Assembly: GCF_028281565.1 (NCBI RefSeq)
Contig: NZ_JANQJQ010000015.1
Span: 1-64,000 of the forward strand
Origin: Seonamhaeicola sp.
GTDB taxonomy: Bacteria > Bacteroidota > Bacteroidia > Flavobacteriales > Flavobacteriaceae
Length of the DNA: 64,000 nucleotides
Direction of reading: 5' to 3'
Part shown: positions 1 through 7,734 of the stretch, piece after piece
Numbering within the stretch: the stretch's first letter is position 1
How the letters are laid out: every line of letters starts with the position of its first letter
Notes under the pieces: generated by a model
What the model was told of the DNA's origin: nothing
The model's input: only the letters and a program-made list of their open reading frames with translations
Database searches by the model: none
Made by a program: the position numbers and the translations under genes

Positions 1-108
1 TTACAATTCATGACCACAAATATAACCAAGCACCAATTTGACCTACGTAGGGATAAGAAAACTTTATTTAATAGGTTTTAATAGATGTTTCATCTTTCAA
101 GGAACTAT

Positions 109-140
109 AATGAGCCTCTTAATCGAGGCTCATTTTTTAT
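109..140 (+). terminator. Rho-independent terminator
   Basis: A 10-bp stem (AATGAGCCTC at 109-118 pairing with 125-134) with a 6-base loop is followed by a T-run on the plus strand. It fits the end of a plus-strand transcript that starts left of the window. No credible gene is seen in bases 1-108. Confidence 0.75.
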
Positions 141-201
141 TTAAATTTCTGATAATCAATAACAAAATGATACTTTTTTTAGAAAGCGCCATTTTGACCC
201 A

Positions 202-552
202 TTACCAACTTCGTTCAGCAAGAAAATTGTTTACAAAATAAAATTGTTTACTATCTTCTTTATTTTGGTCTTCATTCCATTCTTTTTGTACATCATATAA
301 CAACTCTAAAAAACTAGATTTAAATTCTTCTGTTTCATTAGTCAAAAATAAATCAAAGTCATTAATGACTAATATAACTTTAGACTGTTTTATCCAAGAG
401 AGGTCTGTTAAACAATCCTCTAAAGCATCCAAGTTATTACCATAGTATTTTGGGAATAGAAAACTATTTCCAAACTCACGTAAAGCATCACTTTTAGTAG
501 GGCATTGTAGTCCATTTATTGAACCCACAAAACTATCTTTATCAATAATCAT
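202..552 (-). CDS. Barstar-family RNase inhibitor (immunity protein)
   Basis: This 116-aa protein has the barstar hallmark near residues 36-50 (KYYGNNLDALEDCLTDL), followed by a hydrophobic strand and an acidic stretch (VINDFDLF). In barstar the equivalent helix with acidic residues plugs the barnase active site. It lies 12 bp downstream of a barnase-like toxin tip in the same orientation, so it should be the cytoplasmic immunity protein that binds and blocks that RNase. Length is near the usual 90-110 aa. The family call is strong; the partnership is inferred from adjacency and from the known barnase-barstar pairing. Confidence 0.9.
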   Translation of the reverse strand: MIIDKDSFVGSINGLQCPTKSDALREFGNSFLFPKYYGNNLDALEDCLTDLSWIKQSKVILVINDFDLFLTNETEEFKSSFLELLYDVQKEWNEDQNKEDSKQFYFVNNFLAERSW

Positions 553-564
553 ATATAAAATTGT

Positions 565-1437
565 TTAATCCTCTATTTCTGTGAAGGTTTTATAGTGGTC
601 ATCAGTATAATAAACTTTACCATCACTACCCTTTACCATCCTTTCAGTTCCTCTGGTTTGTCCTTTTGGAGGGGCAGGGTTTATGTCATATTCTTTATAA
701 GTGATAGGTTTGCCATCGGCATCTGTCTTCGGAAGTTTTCCCTCTCTATTTTTAAACTCTACATCACCTTTTTTAGTTCCAGGAATTTTGCCTTTATTTT
801 TTTTAATCCATTTTTTTAGTTTTTTGAGCTTTTTAAGTTTAGAAGCCGCTATATTATAGACTCCTCCACTAATATCTTTCTCTGATACTGCAACTAAAAC
901 ATCTCCTATAGCATCATTTAGAAGAAAACTTGATACTTCATCGGACGCACTACCATCAGTTTTCTTCATTTCATAACCAAGGGCTTTTATATACCACCTA
1001 TAATAAGCTCCAGTGCCTTTAATACTCCCTTTTTCCTTAATAATATTAAAAACCTCACTACTTACATAAAATTCAAAATCATAACCATCATCTATGTCAA
1101 TCACTTGACTTGGGTCATCCTCATTAATAACCTTAGTAGCCCACCCAATAGCTCTTTCACCAATCATACCAGTTGGGTCATTGTATAGAATTGGATTATT
1201 ATATACATAATGATATGGAGAATAATTGAACTGAGCATCGGCCAACGGGTCAATGTTCATCCACCTGCCAAGATACGGGTCGTAGTTACGTGCCGTAACA
1301 TCGTACCAATTTAAATCTAATTCATCCTGATACTCCTTACCACCGAACTTTCTCTTAAGTGCAATATTAGTAGAGGCAACGTTATAATTGTAACCTCTGT
1401 GTTTCCCACCAAAGGGATAGTAGTTTATGCGTTTTTT
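565..1437 (-). CDS. Orphan Rhs C-terminal tip with barnase-like RNase domain (5'-truncated)
   Basis: The reading frame is open from a stop at 1438-1440 and begins directly with the Rhs core motif NYYPFG. It continues through the typical core (WYDVTARNYDPYLGRW, DPLAD, NDPTG) but has no ATG before 1260, where the isolated ORF of 231 aa begins. After the core, about 130 variable residues lead to a guanyl-specific RNase domain. NREGKLP (171-177), E190 in the KEYDIN motif, R203, R207 and H222 in DHYKTFTEI (numbered from the ATG at 1260) match barnase E73, R83, R87 and H102 with the same spacing. It is therefore a displaced Rhs tip coding an RNase toxin, silent unless joined to a full Rhs gene or expressed from a non-ATG start. 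Barstar follows at 552. Confidence 0.85.
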   Translation of the reverse strand, partial: KKRINYYPFGGKHRGYNYNVASTNIALKRKFGGKEYQDELDLNWYDVTARNYDPYLGRWMNIDPLADAQFNYSPYHYVYNNPILYNDPTGMIGERAIGWATKVINEDDPSQVIDIDDGYDFEFYVSSEVFNIIKEKGSIKGTGAYYRWYIKALGYEMKKTDGSASDEVSSFLLNDAIGDVLVAVSEKDISGGVYNIAASKLKKLKKLKKWIKKNKGKIPGTKKGDVEFKNREGKLPKTDADGKPITYKEYDINPAPPKGQTRGTERMVKGSDGKVYYTDDHYKTFTEIED

Positions 1438-1862
1438 TCAACTCTGGCGCACTTTTACGGCATACCTATTCAAAGAGCAGCAACAAAAAAATTTTTAAAG
1501 AACGTTTTACTGATGTAAATATAACTGTTTTCCTACTAAATCCGATGTGGTTTTACCTTAGTTTTTTAATGGGCTTTTTTGAGAGCGGAGTACCAATTTC
1601 CTATAATTAGCAAGAGGGCATTTTTTGGTTATTATCTAATCCCGCGCAAGTAAAACCTAGTTTTTTGCTCGAACAAAAACCCTCTATCTTTTACTTGCTT
1701 CCTTTCCCTCGTCAAGTTACATAAAACGGGTTATAGTACTTCCTCGCACCACCAATGGCGTAGCTATAACCAGTTTTATGTAAAATACTCCCTGCATCCG
1801 AACTTCCGACACCTGAAGTTCAGAACATTAATTTTTATTACTTTTAATTAAAACTAAATGAT
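1438..1862. other. Non-coding spacer upstream of the barnase tip
   Basis: About 425 bases without a convincing reading frame. Rhs homology stops abruptly at 1437. The only clear structure is the 20-bp inverted repeat at 1717-1783. Confidence 0.5.
1717..1783. repeat. Long imperfect inverted repeat (20-bp arms)
   Basis: Arms 1717-1736 and 1764-1783 are complementary at 19 of 20 positions, with a single mismatch at arm position 12 and a 27-base loop. There is no T-run, so it is not a normal terminator. It could be a recombination site (attC-like) or the end of a small mobile element. A second inverted repeat with the same single mismatch position lies at 2679-2730. Confidence 0.6.
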
Positions 1863-2267
1863 TTGGAAACAGGTATTTTAATTTCTATTCTAGGAGCTTT
1901 TTCTGCAATAATAGTTTCACTTATTGGTGCTTGGTTGGCTAATAAAAATACCATTGCATTACAAACAAGGAAGCTAAAAGAAGACCATTATATATTTTAC
2001 ATTGAAGCTCTCCACAACCTTATTGCTGACAATATCGAGGATAATATCAATAAATATGTTTTTGCCAGAGATAAGCTTTTCCTAATAGCTAATGAAGATG
2101 TAATAAAAAAGATGTTAAAATATGAGCATGAAGGAGCTGGAAAAGAACAGAGTTTACACGACCTTTATCTAACAGAACTAATAAAATCCATAAGGAAAGA
2201 TTTAAAATTAAAGGATAAAGATTTCCCTTCCATATATTTTAAAAAGAGTAATAAAAAGGGGTTATAA
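1863..2267 (+). CDS. Small membrane-anchored protein of unknown function
   Basis: This 134-aa protein has one N-terminal membrane segment (about residues 4-26, small and hydrophobic, ending in the WLANK positive flank). A soluble, helical, charged C-terminal part follows (about 35-134). The start used is TTG at 1863; the ATG at 1858 is out of frame, so the start is uncertain. It lies alone on the plus strand inside the toxin-tip island, between two large inverted repeats. It might be a cassette-borne defence or immunity gene, but no family is recognised. Confidence 0.5.
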   Translation: METGILISILGAFSAIIVSLIGAWLANKNTIALQTRKLKEDHYIFYIEALHNLIADNIEDNINKYVFARDKLFLIANEDVIKKMLKYEHEGAGKEQSLHDLYLTELIKSIRKDLKLKDKDFPSIYFKKSNKKGL

Positions 2268-2741
2268 TTTAAGTGCTAACGCCCTACGGTTGTTCCATTT
2301 TAAAAGCTGATGCAACCCAACCGCATGTATCGACCTCTGTTACATCAACTTTTAAAACGTTTTCATCGGAAGCAAACGTTTTAAAAAGATGAAGATTTAA
2401 AGCTGTTGCGGATCCTGCGCTGGGCAATCTTCGTCTTTTTAAAATGATAGGCAAAGTGCCGATTGAACGTCCCGTAATGTTTTGGGCTATTTGTGGCCAC
2501 ACGCACACATCTTGAAGTATTAAATTTTTGTTCTTTTTCCGTTCGTATTTGTGCGTCGGATTTAGCGGATATTTTACATAATTTACATTATAACTACGGC
2601 TTTGGTTTCGGTGGGATGTAGCGGCAGTATTATAATGCCAATTATGTAACTTAGCTTGGGTGATGCGGTGGTAAGGAAGCAAAGCAAGTACAGAGGTGTT
2701 TGAGGTACGATAATACTGGACTTGCTTTGCGTGGACTTAGT
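2268..2741. other. Apparently non-coding region inside the island
   Basis: The stretch contains a minus-strand reading frame (2284-2682, 132 codons) whose translation is rich in H, N, R and S, has no hydrophobic core and resembles no domain. It is probably not a gene. The sequence is patterned rather than random, for example the GGGCGTTAGCAC-type motif at its left end (minus strand), and may be part of a cassette or element end. Confidence 0.4.
2679..2730. repeat. Imperfect inverted repeat (15-bp arms)
   Basis: Arms 2679-2693 and 2716-2730 match at 14 of 15 positions (GCAAAGCAAGT, one mismatch at position 12, CAG) around a 22-base loop. It lies just beyond the 3' end of the recombinase module and is a candidate end or recombination site for it. 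Confidence 0.55.
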
Positions 2742-3020
2742 TTATTCAGATTCTAACCATTTTGACAGCCCTTCCAGTTCATCATGTGGATAGGTAAGTA
2801 AAACCAGTTTACAGAGCCAATACATCACGCTTTGTAACTGTTCTCTTTTATAGTGCCTTTCTTCCAGTTGGGTCAACAATAATATACCTTCGAGTAACGA
2901 TTCTTGCATATAGGCAAGTTGGTTAAAATCAGTAACTGGAAGTTTAATATAGTGCTGTTTGGTTTCGGGGTCTGTTTGCAGGGTACAACCGTACCTTGAC
3001 TTAAATTCTTGTGGTTTCAT
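2742..3020 (-). CDS. Small conserved-type protein of the recombinase module
   Basis: This 92-aa protein starts MKPQEFKSRYGC. It is soluble, with a predicted short N-terminal beta part and a helical C-terminal half rich in L, Q and E (about 40-92). No known domain is recognised. It is the last gene in the same orientation after the ATPase and two recombinases, separated by a 203-base spacer holding a direct repeat. An accessory or directionality factor is possible, but this rests only on position. Confidence 0.6.
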   Translation of the reverse strand: MKPQEFKSRYGCTLQTDPETKQHYIKLPVTDFNQLAYMQESLLEGILLLTQLEERHYKREQLQSVMYWLCKLVLLTYPHDELEGLSKWLESE

Positions 3021-3023
3021 TTT

Positions 3024-3171
3024 GTTATACTTTAAAGGATTAAAAAGATACCCACCGTAGCTTTCCTTCTGCGTATAACGGCAGCACAGGAGTTTCCTTG
3101 ACCTGTAAGCGTAGTGGGATTTTGTAAAAATACACTTTGTTATTATTTGTGTTATACTTTTAAGGAATAAA
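3024..3171. repeat. Direct repeat pair flanking a structured spacer
   Basis: GTTATACTTTAAAGGATTAAA (3024-3044, first 20 bases shown plus one) recurs at 3151-3171 with 19 of 21 positions identical. The interval has partly complementary ends (CCCACCGTAGC near 3050, GTAGTGGG near 3110). It lies between the degenerate recombinase and the small protein, so it may be a binding or crossover site for the recombinases, or duplicated promoter DNA for the small gene. Confidence 0.45.
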
Positions 3172-3223
3172 TATGCATTGTTTTTTTATGGACTTCTGTT
3201 ATGTGTTTTCATGGAATATATTT

Positions 3224-4108
3224 TTAGCTTATTGGATGGAAGTTATTTACCATTTCATGCAGGTTCTCTAAATCATCTTGTAAATACCTTTCGGTAGAAC
3301 TTATGTAACGGTGTCCTGCCAAGTATTGTACTTTTCTAAGGTTGTATTGTCCTAACCAGTTGGTTATTACCGATGCCCTAATCTGTTTCGGGTTTTCTAC
3401 TTTCTGGTTGTACTTTTTCAGCTTCTTGGTTATCTGTGAAGTAAGTACATTAAACCTCGTATTAATTGGGAACAGTAAATCCGTATAGTTTTTGATTCGC
3501 TTTTGTAACAGTGGCAACACTTCGTTTTGGTATTCTATAAATTCCATGATTTGCCAGGGCTTTAATTCCAGTTCCCTTGCATTGCTTTTCCTAGTACTCG
3601 GCACATAGATTTTACCTTTGTTAAGCTGTAAATGTTCTGTTTTCAACTTATTCAGACTTGTTGTATTTAAGCCTTGATAGACGATTAATCCCGTTATTAC
3701 TTTACTTCGTTTTGCTGTTAATCTGTGGTACTTGTCCTTGATGTTTTCTGTTTCAAAAGAGTAGTATAAATCCTCTAGTTCGTCAGCTTCCAACAGATTG
3801 TAATTAATGCTTCTCCGTTCTCCTTTTATAATAATGTTATCTATGGGATTGTCCGTCCTGTAAGCTACGTCAATCAAGTAGTTAAAATAGGTCTTTATGC
3901 TCCTGACCCTGTGGTTGACCGTCTGTTTTGCTGTACCTTTTCTGTTCAGGTATTTAATGAACTTTAAGCAGGTCTTATAATCGATTTCTATGGGCGTGGT
4001 ATGGTTACGCTTGCACCATTTTTTAAAGCTTTCTACCTGTTTTTCATTGCCCGTAATGGTGGTTTCGCTGTAAGCTTGCTCCTGTAAATATTGCTTATAC
4101 GTTTTCAT
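3224..4108 (-). CDS. Tyrosine recombinase-like protein lacking canonical catalytic residues
   Basis: A 294-aa protein with an N-terminal SAM-like core-binding domain (about 1-90) and a C-terminal integrase fold (about 105-290). The nucleophile context is present (AGHRYISSTERYLQ, H266 and Y275) and so is the second arginine (R244 in KQIRAS). The first catalytic arginine position reads YQGLNTTSL (N148 where GLR is usual), and the HxxR histidine is replaced by lysine (K241). It overlaps the start of its upstream partner recombinase by 14 bp, implying translational coupling. It probably works as the non-standard half of a XerC/XerD-like pair, or recognises DNA without full catalysis. Confidence 0.85.
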   Translation of the reverse strand: MKTYKQYLQEQAYSETTITGNEKQVESFKKWCKRNHTTPIEIDYKTCLKFIKYLNRKGTAKQTVNHRVRSIKTYFNYLIDVAYRTDNPIDNIIIKGERRSINYNLLEADELEDLYYSFETENIKDKYHRLTAKRSKVITGLIVYQGLNTTSLNKLKTEHLQLNKGKIYVPSTRKSNARELELKPWQIMEFIEYQNEVLPLLQKRIKNYTDLLFPINTRFNVLTSQITKKLKKYNQKVENPKQIRASVITNWLGQYNLRKVQYLAGHRYISSTERYLQDDLENLHEMVNNFHPIS

Positions 4109-5030
4109 TTTCTATGGTTTTAAGTAAATGGACATATATCTGCGTACTTTCCAATGAGGTGTGCCCCAAAAAGGTCTTTATGGTCTCTAAATCGACGTTG
4201 TGCTGCAATAGGTGCGTTGCTATGGAGTGCCTTAGTATATGTGGTGTGATATGCTTTTCTGCAATGGTCTTATCGTTTGCAGCCTGTACAATGGCCTTTA
4301 ACCTGTTGGCGAAGCTCATACCTTGCATACGTGTACCTTTTTGGTTGATAAACAAAGCTTCGCTTAAATGGCTCTGGTAAAACTCTGGTCGTGCCTCATA
4401 AATGTAATCCTCTAATATCTCGGCATTTTTCCTGTTGATAGGCACGAACCTTTCTTTGTAGTTCTTACCCTTTCTAACGTACACTCGTTCTTTGTCAAAA
4501 AGGATATCGCTAACATCGAGGTTTACAGCTTCATTCCTGCGCAGCCCACAACTATATAAAACGGTCAATATGGCTTTGTCCCGAAGCCTGATGCGCTGTG
4601 CGTCATGGCTATGCTCCGTGGCATTAAAGAGTGTCTTTATCTCTGCCTGTGTCAATATATTTAGCTTTTCTTCGGTAGGGTTGGTCTCGTTTTTCAGGTG
4701 TACGTTAAAGTGCTTGTAATTGTGGTTTTGTAAATATTCCTTGAACTTCTTTAATGCCTGTTGATGCTTGTTCAGATAGCTTTTACTAAGTGCGCCGTTG
4801 CGCCTTTCGTTAGCCCGTTCTTTGAGCGAGCTATAATAATCCTTTACGGTCTTGGTCGTGATTTCGGTAAGCGTCTTGATGTTCTGCTGTTCCACGTAAT
4901 AAAAGAACTCCTGTAAATGGTTTGGCAGGTAATACACCGTACTTTCTGCATAACCGAGGATATCCAACCATTCTTTGTAGTTGGCAACGAACATTTTAAA
5001 TACGTCGTTCTTTAGCTTTAATTTTTTCAC
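4095..5030 (-). CDS. Tyrosine recombinase (XerC/D-like), catalytically intact
   Basis: A 311-aa integrase with an N-terminal core-binding domain (about 8-105) and a complete catalytic set: R164 (SCGLRRNEAV), K187 (VRKGKN), H264 and R267 (HILRHSIATHLL), H290 (LGHTSLES) and Y299 (TQIYVHL). It should cut and rejoin DNA at a specific site through a 3'-phosphotyrosine link. It sits between the ATPase (36 bases upstream) and the degenerate recombinase it overlaps. Together they form a mobile-element-type module placed between two stored Rhs tips. Confidence 0.92.
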   Translation of the reverse strand: MKKLKLKNDVFKMFVANYKEWLDILGYAESTVYYLPNHLQEFFYYVEQQNIKTLTEITTKTVKDYYSSLKERANERRNGALSKSYLNKHQQALKKFKEYLQNHNYKHFNVHLKNETNPTEEKLNILTQAEIKTLFNATEHSHDAQRIRLRDKAILTVLYSCGLRRNEAVNLDVSDILFDKERVYVRKGKNYKERFVPINRKNAEILEDYIYEARPEFYQSHLSEALFINQKGTRMQGMSFANRLKAIVQAANDKTIAEKHITPHILRHSIATHLLQHNVDLETIKTFLGHTSLESTQIYVHLLKTIENENV

Positions 5031-5066
5031 TTCGGTATGTGTTTTTTAGACTTTTGTGGCGAGTTG

Positions 5067-6647
5067 CTATAACTGACTGACTTTCTTGTTTTTAACCTCG
5101 CCATTTTGTTGGTGGCGACTTTGTGGCGATATGGCGAGTTCTATCTGTACGATACAGTTCTGCAATGCTTCATTTATCTGTGCTTTCAGATTGGTATATT
5201 CGTCCACGTCCACCACTTCAAAGCAGTAACTTTTGGTCTTTGATTTCTTGACCCTTTGTATATAATTCTCTGCTAACAATTGTGCATTGTAACGTCTTAA
5301 CGTGGTTTCCTTTATTCGTAGGTTTCTTCTAATTTCAGCGTTTGTAAAAGTCTTTTGATTATTGGTCTTTAAGTAGGTTTTCAACTTCTCTAAATGGTTT
5401 CTGCATGCTCCTGTAATGGTGTCGCTTTTTCGTAACAGAACATCAATAATCAGTTCGTTAGCCTCCTGTATATCCTCGATTGTGGTTTCGATATATTCTT
5501 CGCCTGTTTGCTCGTCATATTGCCTTTCCCTTTGGTACTGTTTGTAAAAGGTTATCGCTTCTATAAACTGTAAATAATGGCTGTTGGTTCTACGTGGTTT
5601 AAAGACCGATTTCGGTAATTGTAAATGTTCTGCAAAAGGGTTTATGACCTTGATTGGTTTGAGTACCCTTTGTACATTTTTCAATAATTCTTTGGCTTTT
5701 TGTTCCTGCTGTTCGTTTACTTTACCTGCGCTTATCAATCGCTGATAGTCCATTATTTTTTGGTCTTGCGTTTCGCTTTCGTCTATGTAGAGTAAAAAAC
5801 TGCGGTTGCTGTTATCTTCATAGATACTCTCCTGTGTGGTGCATCCTGCAACACTTACAGGGCCTTCAACCGTTAGGTGTACCGTTTTGGTTGTACCTTT
5901 GGTATCTTTATGGACTACCGTTTTTGTAATGCGCTTTTTGGATTGCAGTTCCCTGAGTGGATAGAGTACAGATTCCGCACCGTCCAAGTCTTCTATCAAT
6001 ATTAATTTGTGCTGTAATTCTGTGCGGTTGAAGTAATAAAAGGCGTTTGCTGATAGTACGGTAATTTCCACTTTATCTTCTTCCGGGATGAGTTCCGCAA
6101 CCTTACTTTGTAAATGTGTTTTTCCAACTCCGGAGCTTCCCAAGCTTATACAATGCAACGGGTTGTTTGTTTTTCTGCTCGTAAATATCAGGTACATGGT
6201 TTGCCTGTTGTGTTCTTCGCCAATGACACCGCTTTGACCTATCAATTTGTTGGTCTTGTTCAATAGGTCTTTAGACCTTAAAAAGGTTATGGCTTGTTTT
6301 TCTTCTGTTGCCGATAGCTCCTTAAAATAGGGTCTGTGCAGTTCGGCTTCTTTTTCTAGCAACAAAAAGCGGTGGTTTTCAAGTTCTTTGGTCAGTTCCT
6401 GTAATGTCTTGCGTGCTACGCTCGTGCCTATCTCCAAGCGTTCTGCAATCTTTCGGGTAAACTTTTCTACTTGGTTGTCGTTGTACAGGTCTATGGAGTG
6501 CCTTAGAACATTATGTTGCTTTGGCTTTTGGATGCTCACGGTTACCCGTAAACTTTCCAGTTTGTTAAGCTTTATACCGCCCAGAACGTGTATCTCTAAA
6601 TGTTTGGTGGTGTACTGGTAGTTGTTCGGATTGGAAGTGTCTAACAT
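5067..6647 (-). CDS. P-loop ATPase of the tyrosine-recombinase module
   Basis: 526 aa from the ATG at 6647. A TTG 36 bases further up lies inside the -7 promoter box, so it is rejected as a start. A Walker A motif (LGSSGVGKTHLQ, about residues 169-180) and a Walker B-like strand (LILIEDLDGAE, about 216-226) mark an AAA-type ATPase core. The N-terminal 140 residues look DNA-binding or helical. The C-terminal part (about 390-470) resembles a winged-helix segment (FTNAEIRRNLRIKETTLRRY). It may be a primase- or helicase-associated transposition ATPase. It heads an operon with both recombinases, and divergence from an XRE gene suggests repression by that protein. The exact family is not recognised. 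Confidence 0.75.
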   Translation of the reverse strand: MLDTSNPNNYQYTTKHLEIHVLGGIKLNKLESLRVTVSIQKPKQHNVLRHSIDLYNDNQVEKFTRKIAERLEIGTSVARKTLQELTKELENHRFLLLEKEAELHRPYFKELSATEEKQAITFLRSKDLLNKTNKLIGQSGVIGEEHNRQTMYLIFTSRKTNNPLHCISLGSSGVGKTHLQSKVAELIPEEDKVEITVLSANAFYYFNRTELQHKLILIEDLDGAESVLYPLRELQSKKRITKTVVHKDTKGTTKTVHLTVEGPVSVAGCTTQESIYEDNSNRSFLLYIDESETQDQKIMDYQRLISAGKVNEQQEQKAKELLKNVQRVLKPIKVINPFAEHLQLPKSVFKPRRTNSHYLQFIEAITFYKQYQRERQYDEQTGEEYIETTIEDIQEANELIIDVLLRKSDTITGACRNHLEKLKTYLKTNNQKTFTNAEIRRNLRIKETTLRRYNAQLLAENYIQRVKKSKTKSYCFEVVDVDEYTNLKAQINEALQNCIVQIELAISPQSRHQQNGEVKNKKVSQL

Positions 6648-6680
6648 TTTTAAAAATATTTTGATAGTACTTTTCAGTTT

Positions 6681-6711
6681 CAAAAATAACTAATCAATTC
6701 TAAATAAACAA
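6681..6711 (-). promoter_or_regulatory. Bacteroidota-type promoter of the ATPase-recombinase operon
   Basis: On the minus strand, TTG (6711-6709), 20 bases, then TATTTTTG (6688-6681) matches the Bacteroidota consensus. It places transcription start near 6675 and supports the ATG at 6647. Confidence 0.7.
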
Positions 6712-6722
6712 CATTAATACGA

Positions 6723-6755
6723 TTTGATAAATACTTTTAGGTTCTGTACATTTGC
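6723..6755 (+). promoter_or_regulatory. Bacteroidota-type promoter of the XRE regulator
   Basis: TTTG at 6723-6726, 20 bases, then TACATTTGC at 6747-6755 is a near-perfect consensus, 35 bases before the ATG. It lies back to back with the operon promoter on the other strand, so one repressor could control both. Confidence 0.75.
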
Positions 6756-6789
6756 TAAATACTTGATTTAACTGTAATAATAAACACTT

Positions 6790-7119
6790 ATGAGTTTTGG
6801 TAAACGTTTGGTAGAAGTAAGGAAGTCTAAAGGGCTTTCACAAGAAGAAGTGGCCAACCATCTTGGTACTAAAGCTCCTGTTATCGGACGTTACGAACGT
6901 GGCGAGATGAAGCCGTCCATCGAGACGGCCACTAAACTGGCCGACCTGCTCGAAGTGTCCTTGGATTATTTGGTAGGTAAAACGGATGTGGAGCTGGACA
7001 ATAAAACCTTGCAGCGTATTCTTGAAGTGCAAAACCTGCCACAGGAAGTAAGGGAGAAGCTTTTTTACTTTATCGATATGTCCATTCGTGATTTTAAGGC
7101 TAAAAAAGCATACACATAA
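6790..7119 (+). CDS. XRE/HTH_3-family transcriptional regulator
   Basis: A 109-aa protein with a Cro/C1-type helix-turn-helix at about residues 6-62 (LSQEEVANHLGTKAPVIGRY, then SIETATKLADLLEVSLDYLVG). A short helical tail (about 75-105) probably dimerises. It is divergent from the ATPase-recombinase operon with overlapping promoter space and is the likely repressor of that module and of itself. The base composition of its middle is more GC-rich than its surroundings. Confidence 0.9.
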   Translation: MSFGKRLVEVRKSKGLSQEEVANHLGTKAPVIGRYERGEMKPSIETATKLADLLEVSLDYLVGKTDVELDNKTLQRILEVQNLPQEVREKLFYFIDMSIRDFKAKKAYT

Positions 7120-7120
7120 A

Positions 7121-7150
7121 AAAAACCACCCGAAGGTGGTTTTATTTTTA
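7121..7150 (+). terminator. Terminator of the XRE gene
   Basis: A stem AAAACCACC / GGTGGTTTT with a CGAA tetraloop and T-rich tail starts right after the stop codon. It also faces the end of the lipoprotein gene and could act in both directions. Confidence 0.8.
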
Positions 7151-7172
7151 TAAAGACTCAGAGTTACAAACT

Positions 7173-7730
7173 TTATTTGGCATTACTAATATTGTTCATA
7201 AAGTTAAGAATCTCATCATTCAAAATTAAATATTTGGAATCTAGTGTTTTATCAACTTTATAGGTGATTATAACATTTAACCCTGCCAGTTCAGAGCGAA
7301 CTTTTTTATCGATTAATTCACTAAAGTCCACTTTTGAGACAAACTTACCTTTAGTAAAAGTTTTTTCTTCATTTCCAATTTTCAAAGATGACCAATAATA
7401 GCTATTGTTCTTTTGAATAATGTAATGCAAATCATAAGAAGCCACTTCACCTTCATAACTTTGGAGTAAAAAATATTGCTTGTGAAAATTTTCTACTTTA
7501 ATCATTTTTTTAAGTTCATCAAAATCAGCTTTAGTGATATGTTTGAATAAATTAGACATATTCAACCTTGTGAGCTCATCTATTTGGACATCTGTCTTTA
7601 AAGTGCTTTCGGTAGCTGATTTCCAAGAATTAAAAGATAAGTCTACGTACTCTTTGTGTGAATCTTGTTTTTTAATGCAACTACTAAGACTCAATATTAT
7701 TCCTAGAAATAAAAACTTGTAATTCATCAT
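7173..7730 (-). CDS. Lipoprotein, probable immunity to the M91-like toxin tip
   Basis: A 185-aa protein with a lipoprotein signal (LSLSSC, acylated Cys near residue 18) and a soluble domain mixing helices and strands. No named family is recognised. It starts 4 bases after the stop of the metallopeptidase toxin tip in the same orientation, the standard position of an immunity gene. A lipid-anchored, cell-envelope location suggests it neutralises the toxin before or as it enters, or that the protease target is in the periplasm. The function is inferred from position. Confidence 0.7.
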   Translation of the reverse strand: MMNYKFLFLGIILSLSSCIKKQDSHKEYVDLSFNSWKSATESTLKTDVQIDELTRLNMSNLFKHITKADFDELKKMIKVENFHKQYFLLQSYEGEVASYDLHYIIQKNNSYYWSSLKIGNEEKTFTKGKFVSKVDFSELIDKKVRSELAGLNVIITYKVDKTLDSKYLILNDEILNFMNNISNAK

Positions 7731-7734
7731 TAAA

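Noticed and set aside
38-241. 67-codon plus-strand frame at the left edge
   Set aside because: It runs through the terminator hairpin at 109-134 and into the 3' end of the barstar gene, and its translation has no domain-like pattern.
2284-2682. 132-codon minus-strand frame as a gene
   Set aside because: Odd composition, no hydrophobic core, no family resemblance; better read as patterned non-coding DNA between repeats.
5067-6683. TTG at 6683 as start of the module ATPase
   Set aside because: The codon is part of the -7 promoter box TATTTTTG; the ATG at 6647 fits the promoter distance.
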